Shown: positions 57,545 through 64,000 of the stretch, in pieces
Position numbering within the stretch: the first letter of the stretch is position 1
Layout: each line of letters begins with the position of its first letter
Source: JACCXM01 sp046328335
Lineage (GTDB): Bacteria > Chloroflexota > Chloroflexia > Thermomicrobiales > UBA6265
DNA: 64,000 nt
Assembly: GCA_046328335.1 (NCBI GenBank)
Contig: JAXLWU010000007.1
Location: forward strand, 62,001-126,000
Direction of reading: 5' to 3'
Made by a program: the position numbers and the translations under genes
Notes under the pieces: generated by a model
The model's input: the letters and a program-made list of their open reading frames with translations, nothing else
Told to the model about the DNA's origin: nothing
Databases searched by the model: none

Positions 57545-58350
57545 GCCGCGGACCGAAGCGCCTGGATATTGAGCCGCCAGTAGTCCAGCGTGAACGGCTG
57601 ATCGTCCGCCGCGGCGAGGGTGGTGAGGTCCGACATGAAATGCTCACGCGACCGCTCGTCCGGAAAGGCGTCGAGATGCGCGCGGAGAACGACCGACTGA
57701 ACGAACTCGCGATAGTCCGCGGCGCCGTGAAATGTTGTGGGCGCGGGTTCCAACCAGGTCGCAATGTCGGTGAACCCCGCGCGCTGCAGACGATGCGCCG
57801 TTGCTTCCGGCGAGGCGAACTCCCAGGGGTCGCGCCAGCCGCGGGCGACATCGCGATACATGGGCGATTCGAGAAGCCAAGTGGCTCGAGTCCGCAGGTG
57901 GGCAATATTCGGGCCGCCGCCGCACTGGGCGACTAGTGCTCCACCGGGTCGGAGATTGGCATGAAGTGCCTGGAAGAGTGCCTCGTGATCGAGCACCCAG
58001 TGAAACGTGGCGGTGCTGAAAATAGCGTCGACCGGCTGTTCGAGAGCGATCTGGGAAACATCAGCCTGGAGAAACGAGACACGATCACCAAAGCGCGGGA
58101 TCAGGTGAGTTTTCGCTTGGGCAATCATGTTCGCGGAGCGGTCTACCGCGATCACTTTGCCATTGGGAAGCCGCTCCAGCAAGGATGCCGTGAGGTGTCC
58201 GGAACCGCAGCCTGCGTCGATGACGGTTTCGGTTCCCTGCAGCGGCAAACGGTCGAGGACGGTTCCGCCCCAGGCGATCTGCGGCTGGGACACCCGGTGG
58301 TAGACCGTCGCGTCCCATTCCGCGGGTGCATCCTGGCGACCAACACTCAT
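57541..58350 (-). CDS. SAM-dependent methyltransferase (trans-aconitate methyltransferase-like)
   Basis: A 269-residue class I methyltransferase. WDATVYHRVSQPQIAWGGTVLDRLPL, TVIDAGCGSGHLTASLLERLPNGKVIAVDRSANMI, and AIFSTATFHWVLDHEALFQALHANLRPGGALVAQCGG give the pattern of Tam-like trans-aconitate methyltransferases. The substrate is not proven. ATG 58350 overlaps the upstream PD40 gene stop by four bases and its own stop overlaps tsaE, so three genes are translated as a chain. Confidence 0.85.
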   Translation of the reverse strand: MSVGRQDAPAEWDATVYHRVSQPQIAWGGTVLDRLPLQGTETVIDAGCGSGHLTASLLERLPNGKVIAVDRSANMIAQAKTHLIPRFGDRVSFLQADVSQIALEQPVDAIFSTATFHWVLDHEALFQALHANLRPGGALVAQCGGGPNIAHLRTRATWLLESPMYRDVARGWRDPWEFASPEATAHRLQRAGFTDIATWLEPAPTTFHGAADYREFVQSVVLRAHLDAFPDERSREHFMSDLTTLAAADDQPFTLDYWRLNIQALRSAA

Positions 58351-60053
58351 GTTCCAGCTGACCTCGACGTTTCTTGCAATGGAAGCGACGGATTGGCATC
58401 GGGCAGCACCGGCGCGGTCGAAGACCACTGGGGCGGAGAAATGAACGGAGGGTTCGCATCGAATTCAAAGCGAACCGGTTCCTGGGTCGGTGCTGTGCCA
58501 TCGAGGTTGACAAGGGTACTCGAGTTGCCAGCATCCCAGGGAGCCATGATCAATGCCTTGCCGTCCGGACTCCAGGTGAGTTCGCCGGACAGAGCCTCGG
58601 CAGATTCCACGGAGGTGCGATTGTTTTCGGTGTCAGCGATGACCAGGGTCTTTTCGTTGATAGTGAACGCGAATCGCGTTCCGTCCGGCGACCAGACGGG
58701 CGAGGTCGGCAGTTCTTCGATCCCGGCGATCTGGTGAACATCCCCGGAAAGCCGGTCGATGACGCGAATCGACGTCGACGGGGGTTCATACCAGGTCTGG
58801 CCGAAGAGACTGAAGAGAAGCAGCGAATCGCCTCGCGGCGACCAGCTAGCGCTCCAGACGTCGTGCACACTGCCATCGGTCAGGTTGGTGAAGCCTTCTG
58901 CACCAAGGCGGGCGATGTAGACATCGCCCGGCGAGTGCTGTGGGCGCTCGCCGAGTCCCTGATGCTTGACGATGAAGGCAAGTTCGGCGCCATCCGGGGA
59001 CCACGTCGGGTTGAAGGCGAGCGGAAATTCATCACCGGTGAGGTCGGTTTCCTTGCCAGTAGAGAGATCGAAGTAACGGACGCCGATCGAACCGGATTCG
59101 TAGACGGGGTCGTAGCCGGCAAAGCTGGTGTAGGCGATCTTCGTGCCGTCCGGACTCCACACCGGTGGCGCGTGCTGCGAAATGCCATCGACGAGCCGCC
59201 GCGGCTCGGACCCGGAGAGGTCCACGGTGTAGAGCGCGACGTTCCCCATTGGGTCATCCGGGTCGCTGGCGAGGAAGGCGATCTTCGAGCGGTCCGGACT
59301 CCAGACGGGCCAGAGGACATCGACCGAATCGGTGAGTTGTCGCGCCTCACTGGCATCCGGAGCGACCAGCCAGAGCGCGCGGTCCTTGCCAAGCAGGATC
59401 GGACCATGTTCGCGCTGTAACGTGGCAAGGCGAGATCTGGCATCGGCATTGGTCGCGTCGAGCGCCACGAGTTCGTGCAGCGTCTGTTCGGCGCCTGACC
59501 AGTCGTGAATCGTCGTTGCCGCGTCGACTTCGCGCTGAAGTGAGTCGGCCAGCAGACCGCGCGCGTCATCGAGGCGGCCTGATACGTCTTCCAGTCCCGG
59601 CGCCTGCGCGGCGACGGGAGCGAGCAGGGCGACAGCAGCGGCGTAGTCGCCGCGATCCATCGCCTGGAGACCATCGAGGTACGCGGCCTCGAGTGGCGCC
59701 AGACGCCCCTCGATGTCCTCGGCGCGATGCGAGGCGTCGCGATAGCCCGCGATCGCGGTGAAGCCATCCCTGGCTGTAACCAGGTCCCCCGCCGCGGCGG
59801 CGCTATCGGCCGAGGCATACGCGGACGCGAGCCACTGCTGCTGCGCGGACTGTCGCTGCAGGAAACCGGCCCCCATGGAGAGCGCGACGAGAACCGGCGC
59901 GACATAGAGGAGTCGCAGCAAACGGGAATGACGCCGTGGTGGTTCGGCGTCTTTCGCGATCGTTGCAAGAGTCTGTCCAAGCGTGGCGCCGCACGATGGG
60001 CAAGAAGCGCTGGAGGTTGCGATCGGCGCCGCGCAAGAGGTGCAGAATGTCAT
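58347..60053 (-). CDS. Membrane-anchored zinc-ribbon/PD40 beta-propeller protein
   Basis: A 568-residue protein of unknown role. A zinc ribbon FCTSCAAPIATSSASCPSCG opens it, then one membrane helix near residues 45-62 (RLLYVAPVLVALSMGAGFL). An Ala-rich TPR-like helical stretch (about 70-190) follows. At least six PD40/TolB-like blades come next, each with a W-S-P-D-G-x-x-hydrophobic motif, as in VWSPDGTKIAYTS and PTWSPDGAELAFI. The propeller is probably extracytoplasmic and the zinc ribbon cytoplasmic. ATG 60053 begins at the zinc ribbon; a TTG at 60095 is possible. Confidence 0.8.
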   Translation of the reverse strand: MTFCTSCAAPIATSSASCPSCGATLGQTLATIAKDAEPPRRHSRLLRLLYVAPVLVALSMGAGFLQRQSAQQQWLASAYASADSAAAAGDLVTARDGFTAIAGYRDASHRAEDIEGRLAPLEAAYLDGLQAMDRGDYAAAVALLAPVAAQAPGLEDVSGRLDDARGLLADSLQREVDAATTIHDWSGAEQTLHELVALDATNADARSRLATLQREHGPILLGKDRALWLVAPDASEARQLTDSVDVLWPVWSPDRSKIAFLASDPDDPMGNVALYTVDLSGSEPRRLVDGISQHAPPVWSPDGTKIAYTSFAGYDPVYESGSIGVRYFDLSTGKETDLTGDEFPLAFNPTWSPDGAELAFIVKHQGLGERPQHSPGDVYIARLGAEGFTNLTDGSVHDVWSASWSPRGDSLLLFSLFGQTWYEPPSTSIRVIDRLSGDVHQIAGIEELPTSPVWSPDGTRFAFTINEKTLVIADTENNRTSVESAEALSGELTWSPDGKALIMAPWDAGNSSTLVNLDGTAPTQEPVRFEFDANPPFISPPQWSSTAPVLPDANPSLPLQETSRSAGT

Positions 60054-60174
60054 CGCCGTGGTCGCTTTTCTCACACGTTCCTTCGTCAGCCACAATGGCT
60101 TGGACTATCGTACACAATGTCCTGGCTGGAACGCAGCGCGATAGATCTTCGCGGGCGGGTGAAGGAGATTGCGG

Positions 60175-60444
60175 GTGGGTTGGCGCCGTCCCTCGTTTCA
60201 GGTGATGGCCATCGTGCTGGGCGCGGCGATGGTAGCGGCGCCGTTTCTGGCGCTGCTGTACCACCCGGTCGCCGGTCTCGCGGTCATGGCGCTGGCGCTG
60301 GTCGCTACCGCGCTGCTGGCGCGCGACGTTGTGGCTTCCTCGCCATCTCGATTGCGCGGCTGGTTGAATGCCGCCATCGTGATGAACATCGTGTTTGCCA
60401 TTGCCTGCGTGGCGGCCGCTGTCTGGTTTCTGCGGGGAGCCTAG
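60175..60444 (+). CDS. Small membrane protein of unknown function
   Basis: An 89-residue protein with three hydrophobic stretches (AIVLGAAMVAAPFLALLYHPV, AVMALALVATALLA and AIVMNIVFAIACVAAAVWFL). The GTG at 60175 is preceded by AAGGAGA at the proper distance. It matches no family that I recognise. Its last four bases overlap the stop of the convergent helicase gene. Confidence 0.55.
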   Translation: MGWRRPSFQVMAIVLGAAMVAAPFLALLYHPVAGLAVMALALVATALLARDVVASSPSRLRGWLNAAIVMNIVFAIACVAAAVWFLRGA

Positions 60445-63400
60445 TTTGCCGTCTTCGCCCGGCTTCGCCGTCCGCGATACGAAGACTTTGCTGGTTGGTC
60501 CTTGTCAGACGCTGCCTGCTGTTCGGATGCTCGCGCCGATCGCTTGCGCGGTGGCGGACTCTTTGCACCTGGTGCGGTCGGGCCGGGGTCTGAGTCGATC
60601 GATTTTTTCGTCTTCCCGGTTCGCGCAGTCCCATTTGGCGTAGCATCGGCAGATACGGCGCGCGCGCGCGGTTTGCGCCGCGGCGGCCGCTCGGCTTTGG
60701 CCTCTTCCAGATCGCTGCGCGCAATCGCGGGTAATTCCAGTGGTGCGAATCCGAGCACGAGCGATTGCTCGACGATGTCGCGCCGGAGCAATGACTCCGC
60801 CTGATGCAGTCGGCTGCGCAACGGGTGGTCGGGCATGACGTCCGAAAGCATTTCCCGCACCTGGCGCATCAGGTCGATGGTCTTGTTGAACGTGAGGACC
60901 AGATCGCCCTCGGACAGTTCGATCTGTTCCCCCAGTTCCGCCATCGTGCCGCCGCGGCACCAGGCCCGCGCCGCGCCGTAAAAGTTCGGATTGTGCCCCT
61001 CGGAAATCGCCAGCCCTTCCCCCCGCTCCTCACCAAGAACGGCTTGCTCGACGTCTTCAATCCGACGGCGAGCGAGGACCAGCCGGTCGGGAAGGATGAA
61101 CCGGTTGCCGTAGCGAAACTCCCGGTCGAATGAGAACCACGAGAAGACCTCGGCGATGTCTTCGGGCGGGAGATGGTTCAGCACGCCACGATCGACCAGT
61201 TCGCAGAGGATGAGCCCATCGTTATCGAAGACCTCCGCCAGCATATCCGCCTTTTCGGTCGGGTAGCCGCGGTGGAGATAACCAAAACGGTGCAGGACAT
61301 TGCGGATGCCACGAATCACATTCCGCAATCGCTCCTCTTCGAGGTCGATTTCACGGCCGAGTTCCTCTTCCAGTCCGTGTCGTTCCTGATCGAGACGATC
61401 GACCTGGGCAAGGTAGTCGCGGTGCTCCTTGCGCCGCGGACATTCATGACAGGGATGCTCTTGCCGTTCCTGCTGCAGCGCCAGCGCTTGCGCCTTGGCT
61501 TCGGCCTGATCGGCATCGACTCCCGTTATCCGCGCCGCCGCGCGTTGCTCTTCGATGGCTCGGTGCTCCGCGGCGAGCGCGTCGAGATCGGGCAGTTCGA
61601 GTGCGGCGACTGCTTTCCAGAGCATCGTCAGCCGCCGCTTGGTAACCAGCGTGGTAGCGTCGGTGATGTCATCCGGCGGGTTGGTGAGTTCGGCCGGCAG
61701 GGTGATCAGGCGGTCGGAGAGATGATCGATCTGGCGATACTCGGTGAGCAACCGGATCGCGCCATCCCGACTGAGAAAGAGCCCGACACCGCCGCGAGTT
61801 CCTTTGCCAAGGAAAATGCACCATCCTCCATCCCGCGCGTGCGCCAGCAGGCCAGGTTCCGCGCTGCGAAATGCCTTACGCAGGGCTTGCCGACCCGGTT
61901 CGTTCCACGGTGTGCTGCTCGTCACTGTGCGGTCGATCGCCGCGCGTTCACTCGCCAGGCGCCGCTCCTTGCTCTGCGCTGCGACAAGGGAGCGGTTGAC
62001 CCGGCGGTAATCCTCGAGCAGTTCCTCGCCCCCCTCCAGGCCGATCAGGCAGCCGCGGGGAATCTGCTCGATCGCCTCGCCCAGAGCGATGATCCGATCT
62101 TCCAGATCGCGAATGCGCTGGCTGCTCTGATATTGGGCCAGGCTCTGCTGAAGCAAGGTCCGCACCCGGTCTCCGTGGGGCGGGTCCCAGAGATTGAGCA
62201 CGGTGTTGTAGCGGATGGCGAATGCCGATCGAACAGGATGGAGTTCGCCGGTCGCGATATCGAGCATTTCGCGGAAGGTGAACCAGGGCGAGTAGGGGGC
62301 CACGACGTGCCCGAGGGCGTCCATGCCTCGCCTGCCCGCGCGGCCCGCCATCTGCTGGAATTCGTTCGGGATCAGCATGCGGCGGCGACGTCCATCCCAC
62401 TTCGACATTCGCCCGATTACCACGGTGCGCGCCGGCATGTTGACGCCGAGTGCGAGCGTATCGGTGGCGAAGACGACCTCCATCAGCCCGCGGGCGAAGA
62501 GCACTTCGACGAGTTGCTTGAGAATCGGCAGCAGGCCGGCGTGGTGGAATCCGATTCCCTTGCGGGCCAGGGCGACGATCGATTGCACCTGATCGAGATC
62601 CCGGTCTTCAGGCCGCATCCCGGCGAGAACGGCATTGATCGTCTGATCGATCAGATCGACCTGTCGCGGCGTCACCAGATTTGGCCGCATGACGGCCAGC
62701 CGCTCCGCGAACGCCTGGCAATCGTTGCGGCTGAAGAGAAAGTAGATCGCCGGGAGGAGTTCCTTAGCGGCGAGGGCATCGACGATTTCGCGTGGCTGCG
62801 GTTCGTCCATTTCCGGCGTACTGCGCTCGCTGCGCCGACCGGCGCCGCCACGCGCTGCTTGCCGGCGTAGTTCCCCCCCGGTGTGCGGGAAGTCCTTGAT
62901 GAGGGCGCCTTTGTGATCGACGACCAGATTGAGTTTGCCTTCGACGAAGTAGTGCAACGCCAGCGGCACCGCGCGTTCGGTATGGGTGATAAGGCGGATC
63001 GGACGATGGGTGCGGCTAATCCAGGCGGCGATTTCTTCCGCGTTGTTGACCGTGGCGGAGAGGCAAATCAATTGCACGTGATCGGGACAGAGGATGATGG
63101 CCTCTTCCCAGGTGGTGCCCCGTTCGGGATCAGCCAGATAGTGAATCTCGTCGAAGATGACGGTGCTGACCGTATCGAGGTCCCAGGGCGTCTGCAAGAG
63201 CATGTTGCGCAGGACTTCAGTCGTCATCACGACGACGCGGGCATCCCGGTTCTCCGACACATCCCCGGTCAGGAGACCGACGTCATCGCCATAGATTGCC
63301 CGTAAGTCGCGATATTTCTGGTTCGAGAGCGCCTTGATTGGCGTGGTGTATATGACTCGGCCCGTGTGTTTGAACGCTTCCCAGATCCCGAATTCGGCGA

Positions 63401-63578
63401 CAACTGTCTTTCCGGTTCCGGTCGGCGCCGCGACCATGACGGAGTCGCCGCCGAGGAGTGTCGCGATCGCTTCCCGCTGGAAGGCATCGAGCGAAAAAGG
63501 GTAGAACGCTTCGAATTGGGCGATGTCGTCATCGATCGAAGGACCTTTTTCGGGCCTATGAAGCGCTTGGCGTGTCAT
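60441..63578 (-). CDS. Ski2/HelY-like DEAD/DEAH-box RNA helicase
   Basis: A 1045-residue superfamily 2 helicase. Walker A is APTGTGKT (Lys58), motif Ia is YTTPIKALSNQK, motif II is DEIH (143-146), motif III is LSATVNN, and motif VI is QMAGRAGRRGMD. The middle has the winged-helix/ratchet region, and CHECPRRKEHRDYL resembles the Cys motif of actinobacterial HelY. The last 85 residues are Lys/Arg/Pro/Ser-rich and probably disordered. ATG 63578 lacks a good ribosome-binding site, while GATAAT some 30 bases upstream on the minus strand could be a -10 box. Upstream open frame is not family-like. Its role is likely in RNA processing or decay. Confidence 0.88.
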   Translation of the reverse strand: MTRQALHRPEKGPSIDDDIAQFEAFYPFSLDAFQREAIATLLGGDSVMVAAPTGTGKTVVAEFGIWEAFKHTGRVIYTTPIKALSNQKYRDLRAIYGDDVGLLTGDVSENRDARVVVMTTEVLRNMLLQTPWDLDTVSTVIFDEIHYLADPERGTTWEEAIILCPDHVQLICLSATVNNAEEIAAWISRTHRPIRLITHTERAVPLALHYFVEGKLNLVVDHKGALIKDFPHTGGELRRQAARGGAGRRSERSTPEMDEPQPREIVDALAAKELLPAIYFLFSRNDCQAFAERLAVMRPNLVTPRQVDLIDQTINAVLAGMRPEDRDLDQVQSIVALARKGIGFHHAGLLPILKQLVEVLFARGLMEVVFATDTLALGVNMPARTVVIGRMSKWDGRRRRMLIPNEFQQMAGRAGRRGMDALGHVVAPYSPWFTFREMLDIATGELHPVRSAFAIRYNTVLNLWDPPHGDRVRTLLQQSLAQYQSSQRIRDLEDRIIALGEAIEQIPRGCLIGLEGGEELLEDYRRVNRSLVAAQSKERRLASERAAIDRTVTSSTPWNEPGRQALRKAFRSAEPGLLAHARDGGWCIFLGKGTRGGVGLFLSRDGAIRLLTEYRQIDHLSDRLITLPAELTNPPDDITDATTLVTKRRLTMLWKAVAALELPDLDALAAEHRAIEEQRAAARITGVDADQAEAKAQALALQQERQEHPCHECPRRKEHRDYLAQVDRLDQERHGLEEELGREIDLEEERLRNVIRGIRNVLHRFGYLHRGYPTEKADMLAEVFDNDGLILCELVDRGVLNHLPPEDIAEVFSWFSFDREFRYGNRFILPDRLVLARRRIEDVEQAVLGEERGEGLAISEGHNPNFYGAARAWCRGGTMAELGEQIELSEGDLVLTFNKTIDLMRQVREMLSDVMPDHPLRSRLHQAESLLRRDIVEQSLVLGFAPLELPAIARSDLEEAKAERPPRRKPRARAVSADATPNGTARTGKTKKSIDSDPGPTAPGAKSPPPRKRSARASEQQAASDKDQPAKSSYRGRRSRAKTAN

Positions 63579-63861
63579 TGATGCATCGGCAGCCGGATCA
63601 GCAACTGCCGCAAGAGAATTATCGGAATCCAAACTCGTTCGCTCACTAGCATTGCGGCCGGACAACGCCGCGGCCGGGGCGGGTACCCACTCCAGAACGA
63701 ATGCTACCAAGCCAGTTCGTTCTGTTGACCTCTTGACCCAGTTTGGACAAGGACGACACGCGGGCCGCTCCAGAATCGTGAGTACGCTGCCTGCCCCTGT
63801 GACTACGTTGGCGTTCAGCGGCCGAGAGGCTCGAGTTTCGAGAGAAGATGGAGTTGTCACG

Positions 63862-64000
63862 ATGTCGGAGGTTTTGCGAGTTCGGGACGTCGGCGAGTTT
63901 GGCCTCATCGCCAGACTGCGCCAGGCGCTGCCGGAACCGGTGCGAACATCGGACGACCTGATCCTTGGAATCGGGGACGATGCCGCCGTCTGGGAACCGA
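63862..64000 (+). CDS. thiL: Thiamine-monophosphate kinase, 5' part (partial)
   Basis: The first 46 codons of a gene cut by the window edge. RVRDVGEFGLIARLRQALP followed by DDLILGIGDDAAVWEP is the N-terminal signature of ThiL, in which GIGDDAA binds Mg and ATP. ThiL phosphorylates thiamine monophosphate to the diphosphate. GGAG at 63850-63853 is eight bases before the ATG. thiL is often adjacent to tsaE in bacteria; here the two are 6 kb apart and separated by a helicase and other genes. Confidence 0.88.
   Translation, partial: MSEVLRVRDVGEFGLIARLRQALPEPVRTSDDLILGIGDDAAVWEP

Noticed and set aside
1..64000. tRNA or rRNA genes, transposases and prophage genes
   Set aside because: Read by eye on both strands, none was recognised; a covariance-model scan would be needed to exclude a tRNA in the gaps.

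Overview
The window is GC-rich, densely coded chromosomal DNA with many GTG and TTG starts. There are no phage genes, no transposase, no rRNA or tRNA gene that I can recognise, and no CRISPR array. The content suggests a Chloroflexota bacterium of the Thermomicrobia/Sphaerobacter type. This rests on Tat-type leaders on sugar-binding proteins and on small secreted proteins, on a VanW protein and PD40 propeller proteins, on a split methylmalonyl-CoA mutase, on ATPase-less sugar ABC importers, and on abundant GC-rich dispersed repeats. The taxonomic call is inference; no marker gene for it lies in the window.

Layout. 1-4.2 kb: methylmalonyl-CoA epimerase and mutase large subunit, a TauE-type exporter and a PLP aminotransferase. 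4.4-9.5 kb: a PLP basic amino acid decarboxylase, an APC permease and a glutamine synthetase-family ligase, a plausible polyamine/amino acid set. 9.7-15.2 kb: a Tat-exported SH3b protein, DUF2851, SufU, a degenerate alpha/beta-hydrolase, a PPOX-type flavin protein and an MBL-fold hydrolase. 15.3-19.8 kb: a sugar ABC importer with a BtpA/SgcQ protein. 19.9-23.3 kb: a PPOX protein, a sulfite-oxidase-type molybdoenzyme, PrmC and a secreted protein with about 40 cysteines. 23.6-24.0 kb: a decayed LuxR/AfsR-type ATPase regulator. 24.2-27.7 kb: a second sugar ABC importer. 27.7-28.6 kb: a tail-anchored protein made of 15-residue repeats and a YtxH-like protein.

28.8-36.8 kb: IlvD, a methyltransferase, a haloacid dehalogenase, an ABC-2 export pair, an ECF sigma factor with a SnoaL-like tail, and a 3-hydroxyacyl-CoA dehydrogenase with an EthD protein. 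37.0-39.9 kb: two overlapping glycosyltransferase genes. 40.0-43.8 kb: an FGGY kinase, mannose-6-phosphate isomerase and ribulose-phosphate epimerase. 43.9-48.1 kb: a tight operon of two FHA proteins (FhaA- and FhaB-like), a VanW protein with a WxP-rich tail and a DPM1-like glycosyltransferase. 48.1-51.7 kb: an XRE-cupin regulator divergent from DoxX with a clear sigma70-type promoter, a PPOX fragment, a VOC protein and an M20 peptidase. 51.8-64.0 kb: a c-di-AMP receptor (DarA-like) with a hairpin-rich leader, SuhB, the t6A genes tsaD-rimI-tsaB and tsaE interrupted by a divergent creatininase gene, a methyltransferase, a PD40 protein, a HelY/Ski2-like helicase, and the 5' end of thiL.

Dispersed repeats are a strong theme. 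A perfect GC hairpin family lies in convergent intergenic gaps, a second repeat family has two copies, a third occurs as two inverted copies, and heptamer/octamer tandem tracts border the two sugar ABC clusters.
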